A stretch of 64,000 bases of DNA from an uncultured Methanomassiliicoccales archaeon (GTDB taxonomy: Archaea > Thermoplasmatota > Thermoplasmata > Methanomassiliicoccales > Methanomethylophilaceae): NCBI GenBank assembly GCA_959597175.1, contig CAUFXM010000009.1, forward strand, positions 29,953 through 93,952. The letters run 5' to 3'. Shown in pieces: positions 25,721-35,065 of this stretch. The notes below the pieces were generated by a model that did not search any database, was not told where the DNA came from, and saw only the letters and a list, made by a program, of their open reading frames with translations. The stretch's first letter is position 1. Each line of letters opens with the position of its first letter. Made by a program: the position numbers and the translations under genes.

Positions 25721-26878
25721 GTCGATCTCCGGGAGACTGTTGTACAGGTACGTCGATGCGCGGGCGCTGCCGTCGATCCCCCTGGAGACGTAGAACGGAT
25801 GGGCACAGTGCATTCCGGAGCGAATCATCACACCAGACATGCTGTCCAGCATCATGGCGATGTCGTGGGCGCCCAGTCCGTCGATGTTGAACGAGAATAC
25901 GCTTCCCCTGGATTCGGCGTCACCCGGACCCACGACATGCAGGTTGGGGACGTCCTCGAGATTGGACACTATGCGGGACATGAGCCTCAGGTCCCATTCC
26001 ATGACCTCTCTCATACCGACCTTGCCGAGATACTCTATGGCAGCCTTGGTACCGATTATCCCGGCGTAGTCATGGAGACCCGCCTCGAACCTGTCCGGTA
26101 TCGGCGCCAGGTTGACGGAGTCGTATGTGGTGAGACCGACGGTCCCCCCTCCGAGCGCCAGGGGCCTCATCCTCTCCAGGACCTCCCTCCTGCCGTACAT
26201 TACACCCATGCCGGATGGGCCCAGCATCTTGTGTATTGACATGCAATAGACATCGGCTCCGATCTCTTCCAGGTCCACGGGCATGTGCGGGGCTGCCTGG
26301 GCCCCGTCGATGACCACGGTGGCGCCGAAGTCGTGAGCGATCTCGGTGACCGCCCTTACGGGCACGGCGCAACCCGTGACGTTGCTGGCGTGCTGGACCG
26401 ACACCACCTTCACGTCGTGGTCCATGGACCTGTGGAATGCCTCCAGATCGAAACGCCCCTCCCGATCGGACTTGACGATGCGCCTCCTTACACCCATCGT
26501 CTCCTGGAGATGGAGCCACGGTACATGGTTGGAGTTGTGCTCCGTGTCCGTGGTGACCACGACGTCCCCCTTCCGGAGCCCCAGTCCGTACGCGGCTGTG
26601 TTCAGGCCCTCGGTGCAGTTCTTGGTGAAGACGTAGCAGTCGGGATCGTCGGTTCCGAAGAACCCTGCCAGGGCCTCCCTCGCCTCGTCCATCGCCACGG
26701 AGACCCTTGTTGCCATCGAGTGCACGCTGCGCCCTCCGCAGGCGGGATAGGATTCGTAGTACTCCGTGATTGCCCTGATCACACTGTCGGGCCTTAGGGA
26801 CTGACATGCGCTGTCCAGATAGATCCCCTGGTTGGCGCGGATTGTCGGGAAGTCCCTGCGAACCGATTCGACGTCCAT
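25673..26878 (-). CDS. Class V aminotransferase, SufS-type cysteine desulfurase
   Basis: PLP enzyme of 401 aa. The PLP lysine is in SIHKMLGPSG (about residue 223), ahead of it is DGAQAAPH, and the active-site Cys is in RSGMHCAHPF (about residue 363). This matches group II (SufS/CsdA) desulfurases, which release sulfur from cysteine for Fe-S clusters or other thiolation. No sufBC genes are adjacent. Many methanogens lack desulfurases and use sulfide directly, so a role in specific sulfur transfer is plausible. Confidence 0.88.
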   Translation of the reverse strand: MDVESVRRDFPTIRANQGIYLDSACQSLRPDSVIRAITEYYESYPACGGRSVHSMATRVSVAMDEAREALAGFFGTDDPDCYVFTKNCTEGLNTAAYGLGLRKGDVVVTTDTEHNSNHVPWLHLQETMGVRRRIVKSDREGRFDLEAFHRSMDHDVKVVSVQHASNVTGCAVPVRAVTEIAHDFGATVVIDGAQAAPHMPVDLEEIGADVYCMSIHKMLGPSGMGVMYGRREVLERMRPLALGGGTVGLTTYDSVNLAPIPDRFEAGLHDYAGIIGTKAAIEYLGKVGMREVMEWDLRLMSRIVSNLEDVPNLHVVGPGDAESRGSVFSFNIDGLGAHDIAMMLDSMSGVMIRSGMHCAHPFYVSRGIDGSARASTYLYNSLPEIDLFTDTVRTIAETFGE

Positions 26879-26929
26879 GCCCGTACCATCTCGAACAACT
26901 ATTTAACGCACTCCAGCATCATACGTGGC

Positions 26930-27835
26930 ATGGCGTCGCTGAAGACCTCAATTGGCAGCGTTGAGCTGGAGAAGCCGGGCATGGTAGCCTCGGGCATCAT
27001 GGACGAGACCGGCCCGTCGATGGTCCGCATGTTTGAGTGCGGAGCCGGGGCGGTTGTCACCAAATCCGTGGGCACCGAACCGAAGGCAGGCCACCCCAAC
27101 CCGTGCTTCACCGAGGTCACCGGCGGATACGTCAACGCCATGGGTCTGCCCAATCCCGGCATAGACCTCTTCGGTGAGGAGATGAGGGTGGCCGCCCCCA
27201 AGGGAAGGGTCGTCGGGTCCATCTACGGATCCGGACCCGATGAGTTCGCGCATCTCGCGGGAAGGATGGAGGACTACGGCGCCTGCGCAGTGGAGTTGAA
27301 CCTCTCCTGCCCCCATGCCAAGGGCTACGGGATGGAGGTTGGCACCGACCCCGCCATGGTCGGATCGATCGTGAAGGCGGTGAAGTCCTCAGTCTCCATT
27401 CCCGTGTGGGCGAAGCTGACCCCCAACACCCACATCCTCACCGACATCGGAATGGCGGTCCAGGATGCGGGCGGGGATGCCGTCGTGGCGATCAACACCC
27501 TGAAGGCCATGGTCATCTGCCCGGAGATGGGCAGGCCCCTGCTGAGCAACAGGTTCGGGGGACTCTCCGGCCCGGCAGTCAAACCGGTGGGGGTCAGGGC
27601 CGTATACGACCTGTCTGCCGTATTGGACATCCCCGTGGTGGGCGTGGGCGGGATCTCCGACTGGAGGGACGCAGCCGAATACATAATGGCGGGCGCCAAC
27701 GCGTTCCAGGTCGGGAGCGCCGTCGGGATCGTGGGCCCGGAGGTGTTCTCGGAAATCAACGCGGGGCTCTCCGCGTTCATGGACGAGTACGGTTACGGGA
27801 GCATCGACGCGATGAGGGGGGTTGCCCATGACTGA
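26930..27835 (+). CDS. pyrD: Dihydroorotate dehydrogenase, class 1B catalytic subunit
   Basis: FMN enzyme of 301 aa that oxidises dihydroorotate to orotate in pyrimidine biosynthesis. The catalytic base Cys lies in NLSCPHAKGYG (about residue 126), as in class 1B enzymes, with the FMN phosphate site VGVGGISDW near 240. It overlaps pyrK by 8 nt. A TATA-like CTATTTAAC at 26898-26906 suggests a nearly leaderless start. Confidence 0.93.
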   Translation: MASLKTSIGSVELEKPGMVASGIMDETGPSMVRMFECGAGAVVTKSVGTEPKAGHPNPCFTEVTGGYVNAMGLPNPGIDLFGEEMRVAAPKGRVVGSIYGSGPDEFAHLAGRMEDYGACAVELNLSCPHAKGYGMEVGTDPAMVGSIVKAVKSSVSIPVWAKLTPNTHILTDIGMAVQDAGGDAVVAINTLKAMVICPEMGRPLLSNRFGGLSGPAVKPVGVRAVYDLSAVLDIPVVGVGGISDWRDAAEYIMAGANAFQVGSAVGIVGPEVFSEINAGLSAFMDEYGYGSIDAMRGVAHD

Positions 27836-28592
27836 CGTAGTGAAGATCAAGGCGATCGTGGACGAGTGCTACGACACCAAGACATTCCTCTTCGACTGGG
27901 ACGCAGAGACACGGCCGGGCCAGTTCGTCATGGTCTGGATCCCAGGGGTGGACGAGATCCCGCTGTCCCTGTCCGGCATGGACGGGATCACAAAGAGCGT
28001 CACGGTGAAGGCCATCGGCGAGGCGACACGCGCCATGCACGCGCTCTCCGTGGGCGACAGGATCCGCATCAGAGGGCCATACGGCAACGGCTACGACCTG
28101 TCGTGCGGAGAGATGCTGATCATCGGAGGAGGGGTCGGGACGGCGCCGATAGTGCCCGCGGTCAAAGCGACCGGGGCAGACACGATCATCGCCGCACGCA
28201 CCCACAACGACATCATCATGGACGCGGTCGTCGTCGAGAGCGCTGGGAACCTCTGGATTGCGACCGATGACGGGAGCCGCGGCTTCCACGGGAATGCCGT
28301 GCAGCTAATGAAGGAGAGGATGACCGAGAAGCACTACGACTGCGTCATCGCATGCGGCCCAGAGGTCATGCTCTGGTTCACGTTCAAGGCCTGCCAGGAG
28401 CTGGGCGTGGAATGCCAGCTATCCCTTGAGAGGTACATGAAGTGCGGCGCAGGCGTGTGCGGGTGCTGCGTCATAGACGACTCCAGGGTCTGCAGGGACG
28501 GCCCCGTGTTCAGGACAGCCCAGCTTGAGAGACTGACCGAGTTCGGCGTATCGCACCGCGACGAGTGCGGCAGGAACATCAGCTTCAGGTGA
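27828..28592 (+). CDS. pyrK: Dihydroorotate dehydrogenase electron transfer subunit
   Basis: FAD and [2Fe-2S] protein of 254 aa that links PyrD to NAD(H) or another carrier. The N-terminal half is the FAD-binding barrel and the middle is the nucleotide domain (IGGGVGTAPIVP near 100). The C-terminal cluster motif is KCGAGVCGCCVIDD...C. The ATG at 27828 overlaps the pyrD stop. A TTG two codons earlier is possible but less likely. Confidence 0.93.
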   Translation: MTDVVKIKAIVDECYDTKTFLFDWDAETRPGQFVMVWIPGVDEIPLSLSGMDGITKSVTVKAIGEATRAMHALSVGDRIRIRGPYGNGYDLSCGEMLIIGGGVGTAPIVPAVKATGADTIIAARTHNDIIMDAVVVESAGNLWIATDDGSRGFHGNAVQLMKERMTEKHYDCVIACGPEVMLWFTFKACQELGVECQLSLERYMKCGAGVCGCCVIDDSRVCRDGPVFRTAQLERLTEFGVSHRDECGRNISFR

Positions 28593-28595
28593 TCC

Positions 28596-29027
28596 ATGGC
28601 CCAGGCCAACCATATAACCGTCGTACACGGGAGCCTGACCGTGGACGTCCCCCGTAGCATATTCAAGGGACCGGAGTGCGAGATAGACCCTGAGAAGGCC
28701 GAGCCGTTCAGGAGGATGGTCCAGGAGAGGTACCCGTGGATATCCGACAACTCCATGAACGTCCTGCTCAACAAGGCCAGAAAGGAGATGGTCCGCGTCA
28801 GGGACGAGGAGACAAACGGCAGGAGCCACAGCTCGAACCTCGCCTCCAAGGGGAAGCTGGACGAGGCCATCGAGCACATGAAACTGCATCTGGAGATGAA
28901 TCCGGACGACGCCGACTCGTGGTACAAGCTGGGAGAGCTCCTCTGCAAGGCCGGCAGGGCCGAGGAGGGGTACAAGGCGTTCAACAGGGGGAGGGAGCTG
29001 TTCAATCCCTCCCAAAGAGGTCGTTGA
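28596..29027 (+). CDS. Small TPR-containing protein
   Basis: Protein of 143 aa whose C-terminal half has about two tetratricopeptide repeats (ASKGKLDEAIEHMKLHLEMN and DSWYKLGELLCKAGRAEEG). The N-terminal half is unrecognised. It begins 3 nt after the pyrK stop and so is probably in the same transcript. Its 3' end overlaps the convergent gene by 26 nt. Confidence 0.7.
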   Translation: MAQANHITVVHGSLTVDVPRSIFKGPECEIDPEKAEPFRRMVQERYPWISDNSMNVLLNKARKEMVRVRDEETNGRSHSSNLASKGKLDEAIEHMKLHLEMNPDDADSWYKLGELLCKAGRAEEGYKAFNRGRELFNPSQRGR

Positions 29028-29835
29028 TCGCATCCACGACCTCCGGGACCGTGGCCCCCCATGGCACGCGGGCGACGTCCCCGTCGATCTCGTGCCCGAC
29101 CTTCACCTTGCAGCACTTCACGATGGTCTTCTCCCCCGGTCTCACGAAATCCGCAGGACACACGTTTATGAAGGGGACGTCCCCGCCGTAGAGCGCGGAG
29201 TATATCCTCTTAGAGAGATGGCACCCGATCAACGTGACCTCACGGTCCAGGTCAGGCGCGTCATCTAGGAAGTAGAACGGCATCTCCGCCTCCAGATGCG
29301 ACACCCTGCATGGGAACATCACCGCCTCCGTGGTAACCTCGCCGATGCGGTCTGCCATGTCTATTATCCTGTCCTCTGCCACGATAGGATGGTCCACGAA
29401 CCCAGAGTCCAGCGCGCGCCTCACCAGAACCCCGAGTTTCGAGGGTGATGGGGGAACGCTGTCCACGACCACCAGCCTCTCGGGGACCACGTCCTTGATG
29501 TAGTTTATGTGGGAGAACATCCCCCTCACCACCACCGCCTTACCCGGATGCTCGGACTGGATGCGCGCAAGGGCCGGCGTGTTGAGGACGTCCAGGTCCG
29601 GGATGTCTACGAACACCGTCTCGTCCGGGAGCGACACGATCCTGTATCCGGTCACGTCCCTGAACAGACCGGTTCCCGGGGCCTTCTGAAGCTCCACGAC
29701 CGCGTAGTCATCGCCGTTCCTCAGAACCAGGTCGTCGGTGCGAACGTACGACCTCCAGCAGTCCATTAGGTCTGCGATCCCGTCCCTCGTGAGTGGGACG
29801 TCCACGTCCCTCATGGACACGTCCTTGCAGTGCAT
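29002..29835 (-). CDS. Conserved hypothetical protein, 277 aa
   Basis: I do not recognise the family. It is a soluble, mixed alpha/beta protein without signal peptide. Clustered features near the C-terminus include LIGCHLSKRIYSALYGGDVPF and a CCKVKVGHEID segment with paired Cys. The ATG at 29833-29835 lies about 25 bp after a minus-strand TATA box (TTATATC), so it is probably leaderless. An ATG seven codons later is an alternative. Confidence 0.7.
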   Translation of the reverse strand: MHCKDVSMRDVDVPLTRDGIADLMDCWRSYVRTDDLVLRNGDDYAVVELQKAPGTGLFRDVTGYRIVSLPDETVFVDIPDLDVLNTPALARIQSEHPGKAVVVRGMFSHINYIKDVVPERLVVVDSVPPSPSKLGVLVRRALDSGFVDHPIVAEDRIIDMADRIGEVTTEAVMFPCRVSHLEAEMPFYFLDDAPDLDREVTLIGCHLSKRIYSALYGGDVPFINVCPADFVRPGEKTIVKCCKVKVGHEIDGDVARVPWGATVPEVVDAINDLFGRD

Positions 29836-29930
29836 GGGGCCCTAATGTCTCCCAGATATAATGACGATGCCGACACTGGCACATCGCACCCGCCGTCAGG
29901 GGGACGGCCACATGCGGCGACCAACAACAC

Positions 29931-29937
29931 TTTTATA
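29931..29937 (+). promoter_or_regulatory. TATA box of tRNA-Cys
   Basis: TTTTATA centred 28 bp before the tRNA 5' end, the standard archaeal spacing. Confidence 0.6.
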
Positions 29938-29961
29938 GAACGAAACGTTCGGGAGTCCTGC

Positions 29962-30032
29962 GTCGAGGTACCACAGTGGCTATGGGGCGGACTGCAGATC
30001 CGCAGACGGGGGTTCGATCCCCTCCCTCGACT
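29962..30032 (+). tRNA. tRNA-Cys (GCA)
   Basis: Complete cloverleaf of 71 nt. The acceptor GTCGAGG pairs with CCTCGAC, the anticodon stem GCGGA/TCCGC holds loop CTGCAGA with anticodon GCA, and the T-arm GGGGG-TTCGATC-CCCTC has one G-U pair. The discriminator base is U73, as expected for tRNA-Cys. CCA is not encoded and no intron is visible. Confidence 0.96.
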
Positions 30033-30074
30033 CCATCATTCTCTCGTACACATGCTTCCTCGGGATTGTCTCCG

Positions 30075-30749
30075 TCAGTCCAGGTGCCCGCCCTTGCGGT
30101 ACCTCTTGAACAGCGGCGTGAGACCCTTGACCACGAAACCCTGGGCAACGCCGACGAATATCGTCCCCAGTCCCACACCGTACAACCCGCCGAGGACGAA
30201 CCACGATATCAGGAACGCCGAGACGACGAAGCTGATGTTCACGAGTATCACGCATCTGTCGAACGGCACCCGGGTGGCGCGGTGCACCGCCAGGATGAGC
30301 CCGTCGTCCGCCAGCATGGACACGTTGGCATCCACCTCCATGACGATTGCCAGGGCCGTTAGGAACAGGGCGGCCAGGATCACCAGCCACTGCATTGCCA
30401 GCCCCTCGACCGTCCATGACGACAGCCCCATCTGGATGAGGTCGACGAACAGGCTGTAGATCAGTGTGAACGGGAGCTGGCTCAATGTCCTGAGGTACAT
30501 CCCGCGATCCCTGTAGATCGCCCACTGTATCAGTATGAAGCAGACGTAGACGATGAAGGTGAGCGTCCCCAGGGTGAGTCCGAAGACCTCGCTGAGGACG
30601 TACGGGAGGGATGAGATCGGACCAACGCCCTGGCAGGACTTGACGGTCAGGACGACGCCGAAAGCCATCACGAACACGGACAGCACCATCTCCGCCACGT
30701 CGAGCTTCGTGGGCTTCGTACGTATCGCCGCCAGCTGCTCCGAATCCAT
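30075..30749 (-). CDS. YitT/YczE-family membrane protein
   Basis: Protein of 224 aa with five to six predicted membrane segments and a basic C-terminal tail (FKRYRKGG). GVGPISSLPYVLSEVFGLT and the following helix match the YczE/YitT (DUF6198-like) group, which are of unknown transport or regulatory function. It is transcribed alone. Confidence 0.72.
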   Translation of the reverse strand: MDSEQLAAIRTKPTKLDVAEMVLSVFVMAFGVVLTVKSCQGVGPISSLPYVLSEVFGLTLGTLTFIVYVCFILIQWAIYRDRGMYLRTLSQLPFTLIYSLFVDLIQMGLSSWTVEGLAMQWLVILAALFLTALAIVMEVDANVSMLADDGLILAVHRATRVPFDRCVILVNISFVVSAFLISWFVLGGLYGVGLGTIFVGVAQGFVVKGLTPLFKRYRKGGHLD

Positions 30750-30851
30750 GTCAGGAGCATCCAGATGTGACGGAGATAAAGGTTGCTGGCATAATTGGTG
30801 TAGAACTCCTTTTCCGACTTGTTGAACAACAATCTGAGTGAGGTTTAATCA

Positions 30852-30876
30852 AAATATTTATAAAGAGTTTTTAAAT
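30852..30876 (+). promoter_or_regulatory. Two TATA boxes of the TBP gene
   Basis: ATATTTATAAAG (30854-30865) and TTTTTAAATAG (30867-30877) lie about 38 and 25 bp before the TBP start. The first would give a short leader containing GGTGAAAAG. Overlapping TATA boxes could allow autoregulation by TBP, which is speculative. Confidence 0.5.
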
Positions 30877-30896
30877 AGCCCCGATTCGGTGAAAAG

Positions 30897-31445
30897 ATGG
30901 CCAAAATGAACATTGAGAACGTGGTAGCCTCGACATACCTTGGTCAGGAACTGGACCTGAACAAGATTGAAGACGCACTGGAGGGAGCCGAGTACAACCC
31001 CCAGCAGTTCCCCGGTCTCGTTTACAGGCTCAAGGAGCCCAAGACCGCCACCCTTATCTTCAGGAGCGGCAAGGTCGTGTGCACCGGAGCCAAATGCCGC
31101 GAAGACGTCAAGGTCGCGATCACGAAGGTCGCGAAGGACCTTGAGAAGGCGGACGTGCACATCACCATCGAGCCCAAGATCGAGGTTCAGAACATCGTCG
31201 CCTCCTCCGACCTGGAGCAGGAGATCAACCTGAACACCGTGGCCATCACGCTGGGTCTCGAGAAGGTCGAGTACGAGCCCGAGCAGTTCCCCGGCCTGGT
31301 CTACAGGCTGGACGACCCCAAGGTGGTCGTGCTCCTGTTCGGGTCCGGAAAGATGGTCTGCACCGGCGCCAAAGTCCCAGAGGACGTCACCCGCGCGGTC
31401 GACAAGATCGCCGCAGAGCTCAGGTCCGCGAGCCTGATGGTCTGA
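30897..31445 (+). CDS. tbp: TATA-box-binding protein
   Basis: General transcription factor of 182 aa made of two direct repeats of about 90 residues (NVVASTYLGQELDLNKI... and NIVASSDLEQEINLNTV...), each with the QFPGLVYRL and SGK.VCTGAK motifs. It forms the DNA-binding saddle and recruits TFB and RNA polymerase. The acidic C-terminal tail of some archaeal TBPs is short here. The ATG at 30897 follows GGTGAAAAG. Confidence 0.97.
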   Translation: MAKMNIENVVASTYLGQELDLNKIEDALEGAEYNPQQFPGLVYRLKEPKTATLIFRSGKVVCTGAKCREDVKVAITKVAKDLEKADVHITIEPKIEVQNIVASSDLEQEINLNTVAITLGLEKVEYEPEQFPGLVYRLDDPKVVVLLFGSGKMVCTGAKVPEDVTRAVDKIAAELRSASLMV

Positions 31446-31449
31446 AAAC

Positions 31450-31470
31450 GGCGTCCCTGGACGGGGCGCC
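31450..31470 (+). terminator. Hairpin after tbp
   Basis: Stem GGCGTCCC/GGGGCGCC with one G-U pair, 4 nt beyond the stop. The interval 31471-31668 contains no gene I can support. Confidence 0.5.
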
Positions 31471-31668
31471 ATTATCCAACCCCTTCCCTTCTACCGTCTT
31501 CCAGATTGCCGGATGCATGTGCTCCCTGGATGTTCCCCGATCCGGCTTTCCAACGATGCGCCTGGGAGTCTGAACGAAGACCTGCCGAAAACCGATTTTC
31601 AACCTACACAGCAATGATCCGATGGACCGCAGACGATACGGCACTGCCGGATCCCCGATAACCCGTCC

Positions 31669-32094
31669 CTATCGTCCCCGGGGACATCGGTGTCTGCGTT
31701 TGGAGACCATGGCCTCGAAGGTGCTGGCTATGGCCGTCTTGAGCTGCCCCAGTGCCTGGTGGGTCACCTTCTCGTCCTCCGCGTCCGGACCTATCTCCCT
31801 GAGGTACTGAGCGTAGATCCTCGGCGGGATGTCCTTCGCCCCCGCCATCAGGAGCAGGTCCTCCTCGTCCCCTGTGTCAAGGGAACCCGTGTCCCCGGAG
31901 TAGTACGCGGCGGCCATCCTGTAGAAGCGGATGTCCGTGGCAAGGTAGTCGGCCAGATCCATGTACATCGCGGACCTGCCGGGATCCTCCGAGACCATGA
32001 ACAGGAAGCGTTCCCTCTCCGTCATCTTCCTCTCGGCACCGGCGGAGAACATGGACGCCAACTCGCTGCGCGTGAACCTGCGGGCCAAGGTCAC
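31669..32094 (-). CDS. Hypothetical helical protein, 141 aa
   Basis: No family recognised. Mostly helical, with acidic middle (TGSLDTGDEEDLLL) and a strongly basic end (SKRRHRCPRGR). The GTG at 32092-32094 overlaps the PHP gene stop by 4 nt with AGAGGAT upstream, making this the last gene of the MetRS-PHP operon. Confidence 0.6.
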   Translation of the reverse strand: MTLARRFTRSELASMFSAGAERKMTERERFLFMVSEDPGRSAMYMDLADYLATDIRFYRMAAAYYSGDTGSLDTGDEEDLLLMAGAKDIPPRIYAQYLREIGPDAEDEKVTHQALGQLKTAIASTFEAMVSKRRHRCPRGR

Positions 32095-32750
32095 ATCCTC
32101 TTGCAACCGCGGAGCAGCCATTCGCCTATTGATTTTGTGCCGTACTTCAGGGTGGCCTTCATATGGCGGCTCTTGCTGTCCACCTGGACATCCCTGTTGG
32201 CCATGATGTAATCCACGACCTCCTGCCATGTGGTCAGGTCGTCGGGGACGATCACATAGCCCTCCCCGATGTGACGGGGCGTGTGGGCGTCGCTGCCCGC
32301 GGATATGGGCTTGCCTACCCTTTTCGACAGCCTCAGGGACCTCCTGTTCCCTCTGGGGGTCGAGCGGCCGTTCATGGCCTCTATCCCGTCGAACGGGTAC
32401 TCCAGGGTGTTCTTCTCGCCGAGACCCGACCACCACCTGTACGGATGCGCCGCGAAGGCATACCCGCCAGCCTCGTGGATCCTGTCGATGGTCTCCTGGA
32501 TGGAGAGATCCCTGGGGATCAGACGGTCGATCCCCAGGGCCACTATGTGGCCTTCGGCAGAGGAGACCTCCTCCGCAGGTATGATTATGACCCTTCCGTT
32601 GTCCTTCAACTCATGGTAGGCCTCGAAGCTGTTGTGATCGGTCACGGCGACACATCCGATGCCGTTTGCCACCGCGTACTCGACCAGCTCCTCCATGGTG
32701 GTCTTTCCGTCGTTCGAGTAGCATGTGTGGACATGCAGGTCTGCTTTCAT
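32091..32750 (-). CDS. PHP-domain phosphoesterase
   Basis: Protein of 219 aa with the four PHP metal-binding motifs: DLHVHTCYS at the N-terminus, TDHNSF, AAHPYRW and GSDAHTP. Stand-alone PHP proteins hydrolyse phosphoesters such as nucleoside or RNA phosphates. The start overlaps the metG stop (ATGA). Confidence 0.85.
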   Translation of the reverse strand: MKADLHVHTCYSNDGKTTMEELVEYAVANGIGCVAVTDHNSFEAYHELKDNGRVIIIPAEEVSSAEGHIVALGIDRLIPRDLSIQETIDRIHEAGGYAFAAHPYRWWSGLGEKNTLEYPFDGIEAMNGRSTPRGNRRSLRLSKRVGKPISAGSDAHTPRHIGEGYVIVPDDLTTWQEVVDYIMANRDVQVDSKSRHMKATLKYGTKSIGEWLLRGCKRM

Positions 32751-35005
32751 CTGACACGCGCACCGTCTATGAAATCACCGTCGTCCACGGTGATGTAGCA
32801 GCCCTTCCCGTCGCCCATCGGGACCCTGAGGTCGCCGTCATAGACAAGGGCGCATATGTCGGGGCAGTCCTCGGGCACGTTCCCGCCGAGGATGTGGCCG
32901 TCGGCCAGTTTGCCGACGCGGATGTCCACCGCCTCGCAGTGCTTCACCTCGATCCTCGACGAAGAGCACTCCAGAGCGCAGTCGATCCTGGTCCCGTTGG
33001 GGACGTCGGCTGAGGGCTTCAGCAGCTTGATGGCGTCTCCGCCCAGGTCCTCATCGTCCAGCGCCATGAGCATGCCATCCGACTTTACCCCGCGGAACTT
33101 GGCGGGCTTGAGGTTGGCGATGACCAGCAGCCTCCTGTTGAGCATCTGGTCCCTCGAGTACACAGTCTTCAGATTGGTGACGATCTGTCTCGGCTCTTCC
33201 TCGCCCAGGTCGATCTTCAGGATGTACAGCTTCTCGGCATCGGGATGGTCCTCCACGGATATGACCGTTCCCACCCTGATGTCCATCTTCCTGAACGCGG
33301 CGAACGGTCCAGCAGGGGCCTCCGCGGGCTTGTCCTGCTTCTTCTCCTGCCTCTGCTCGACTTTCTCCTGCTTCTGCTCCTCTTCCATCTTGATCTCCAC
33401 CTTCTTGTAGACCGGCACCGGCTCGTTCAGAGCCTGCCCTGCCGGGAGGGGCCTGAGGACCTCGTCCAGTCCCGCACCCTCCAGGCTACCGTTGTAGCCG
33501 AGGAATCCCCAGATCCTCTCCGAGGAGCGGGGCATGAACGGCCAGGCCATGACGGCCAGTGCCTTGACTACCCTCAGGTTTGCGCTCATGACCCTGCCGC
33601 ATGCATCCTTGTCGTCCTTGACAAGCGCCCATGGCTTGACGGAGTCGAAGTACCTGTTCCCGAACCTGGCCAGGTCCATCACGACCTTGATCCCCTTCTT
33701 GAAATCGCATGCGGACAGGCACTGGCTGTACTCGTCCATGGCCCTCCTGATCTCGTCGGTGACCTCGCCGACATCCCCCGAGTCCGGGATCGCGCCGAAG
33801 TTCTTCCTGGTGAAGCTGAGGCACCTGTGGTAGTAGTTGCCCAGCGCGGCGACCAGCTCGTTGTTCACCTTGGTCTCGAAGTCCTCCCATGAGAACTCCG
33901 AGTCGTGGGTGTCCGGCATGTTCACCGACAGATAGTATCTGACCAGGTCGGCGTCGTAGCTCTGCAGCACCGACGGCACGTCGATGGCGCCGCCGCGGCT
34001 CTTGGACAGCTTCCCGCCGCTGATCATCAGGTACTCGTTGGCGGGGATGTCGTACGGCAGGTCCATGTCACCCATCCCCATGAGGATGGCCGGCCAGATG
34101 ATGGAGTGGAACGGGATGTTGTCCTTGCCGATGAAGTAGTAGTGCTTGACCTCGGGGTCCTTCCAGAACTCCTTCCAGTAGTCGGGCTTGCCTATCATCC
34201 TGGAGTACTCCACCGACGCTGACAGGTATCCGATGACCGCCTCGAACCAGACGTAGATGACCTTGTCGTCCCATCCCTCCACAGGGATGGGCACTCCCCA
34301 TGACATGTCCCTGGTTATCGCCCTGTCGTTGAGCCCCTCCTCCAGCCAGTTCCTGGTGAAGGCCTTGACGTTAGCCCTCCAGTAGTCCTTGGAGGACACG
34401 AAATCGATGAGCTGGTCCCTGAACGCGCTGAGTCTCAGAAAGAAGTGCTCGGTCGGCCTGATCTCCGGCCTGCTCCCGCACAGGGTGCAGTACGGATCGA
34501 TGAGGTCCCCGGGCTCGAACGTTGTCCCGCACTGGTCGCACTGGTCGCTCCTGGTCTTCTCGGCCCCGCATTTCGGGCATACGCCCTCCACGTACCTGTC
34601 GGGGAGGAAGCGGGCGCACTTCGGGCAGTAGTACTGATCGGACTCCTTGGTGTAGATGTAGCCCTTGCTCTGGAGATCCAGGAACACCTTCTGCACCACC
34701 TCGAAATGGGTGGGGCAGTGGGTCTTGTTGTAGAGGCTGTACTCGATGCCCAGGTCCTCTATCGCCTTCTTGTTGATCTCGTGGTACTTGTTGGCGTAGT
34801 CCTCGGGGGTCATCCCGCACTTCTCAGCGGAGACCGTGATGGGTGTGCCGTGCTGATCGGACCCGCCGACCATGAGCACCTCGTTCCCTATGAGGCGGTT
34901 GTACCTGCTGAAGATGTCCGGGGGGAGTAGGGACCCAGCCACGTGACCGAGATGTATGGGGCCGTTGGAGTACGGCCAGGCGATGTTTATGCAGACCTTT
35001 GACAT
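32747..35005 (-). CDS. metG: Methionyl-tRNA synthetase
   Basis: Class I synthetase of 752 aa charging tRNA-Met. HLGH near residue 18 is the HIGH motif. Zinc knuckles CPKCARFLP...CPKCG and CDQCG...CTLCG follow at about 120-180, and KMSKS appears as GGKLSKSRG (about 330). A C-terminal EMAPII/Trbp111-like tRNA-binding domain (about 640-752) is joined by a Lys/Glu-rich linker. A minus-strand TATA box (ATATAAATCC) lies at about 35036-35045, giving a short leader. Confidence 0.96.
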   Translation of the reverse strand: MSKVCINIAWPYSNGPIHLGHVAGSLLPPDIFSRYNRLIGNEVLMVGGSDQHGTPITVSAEKCGMTPEDYANKYHEINKKAIEDLGIEYSLYNKTHCPTHFEVVQKVFLDLQSKGYIYTKESDQYYCPKCARFLPDRYVEGVCPKCGAEKTRSDQCDQCGTTFEPGDLIDPYCTLCGSRPEIRPTEHFFLRLSAFRDQLIDFVSSKDYWRANVKAFTRNWLEEGLNDRAITRDMSWGVPIPVEGWDDKVIYVWFEAVIGYLSASVEYSRMIGKPDYWKEFWKDPEVKHYYFIGKDNIPFHSIIWPAILMGMGDMDLPYDIPANEYLMISGGKLSKSRGGAIDVPSVLQSYDADLVRYYLSVNMPDTHDSEFSWEDFETKVNNELVAALGNYYHRCLSFTRKNFGAIPDSGDVGEVTDEIRRAMDEYSQCLSACDFKKGIKVVMDLARFGNRYFDSVKPWALVKDDKDACGRVMSANLRVVKALAVMAWPFMPRSSERIWGFLGYNGSLEGAGLDEVLRPLPAGQALNEPVPVYKKVEIKMEEEQKQEKVEQRQEKKQDKPAEAPAGPFAAFRKMDIRVGTVISVEDHPDAEKLYILKIDLGEEEPRQIVTNLKTVYSRDQMLNRRLLVIANLKPAKFRGVKSDGMLMALDDEDLGGDAIKLLKPSADVPNGTRIDCALECSSSRIEVKHCEAVDIRVGKLADGHILGGNVPEDCPDICALVYDGDLRVPMGDGKGCYITVDDGDFIDGARVR

Positions 35006-35065
35006 TATGACCGCGCAGCCAATCGCGCACGCGGGATTTATATCCGTCGGCAGCTAAAATGCATC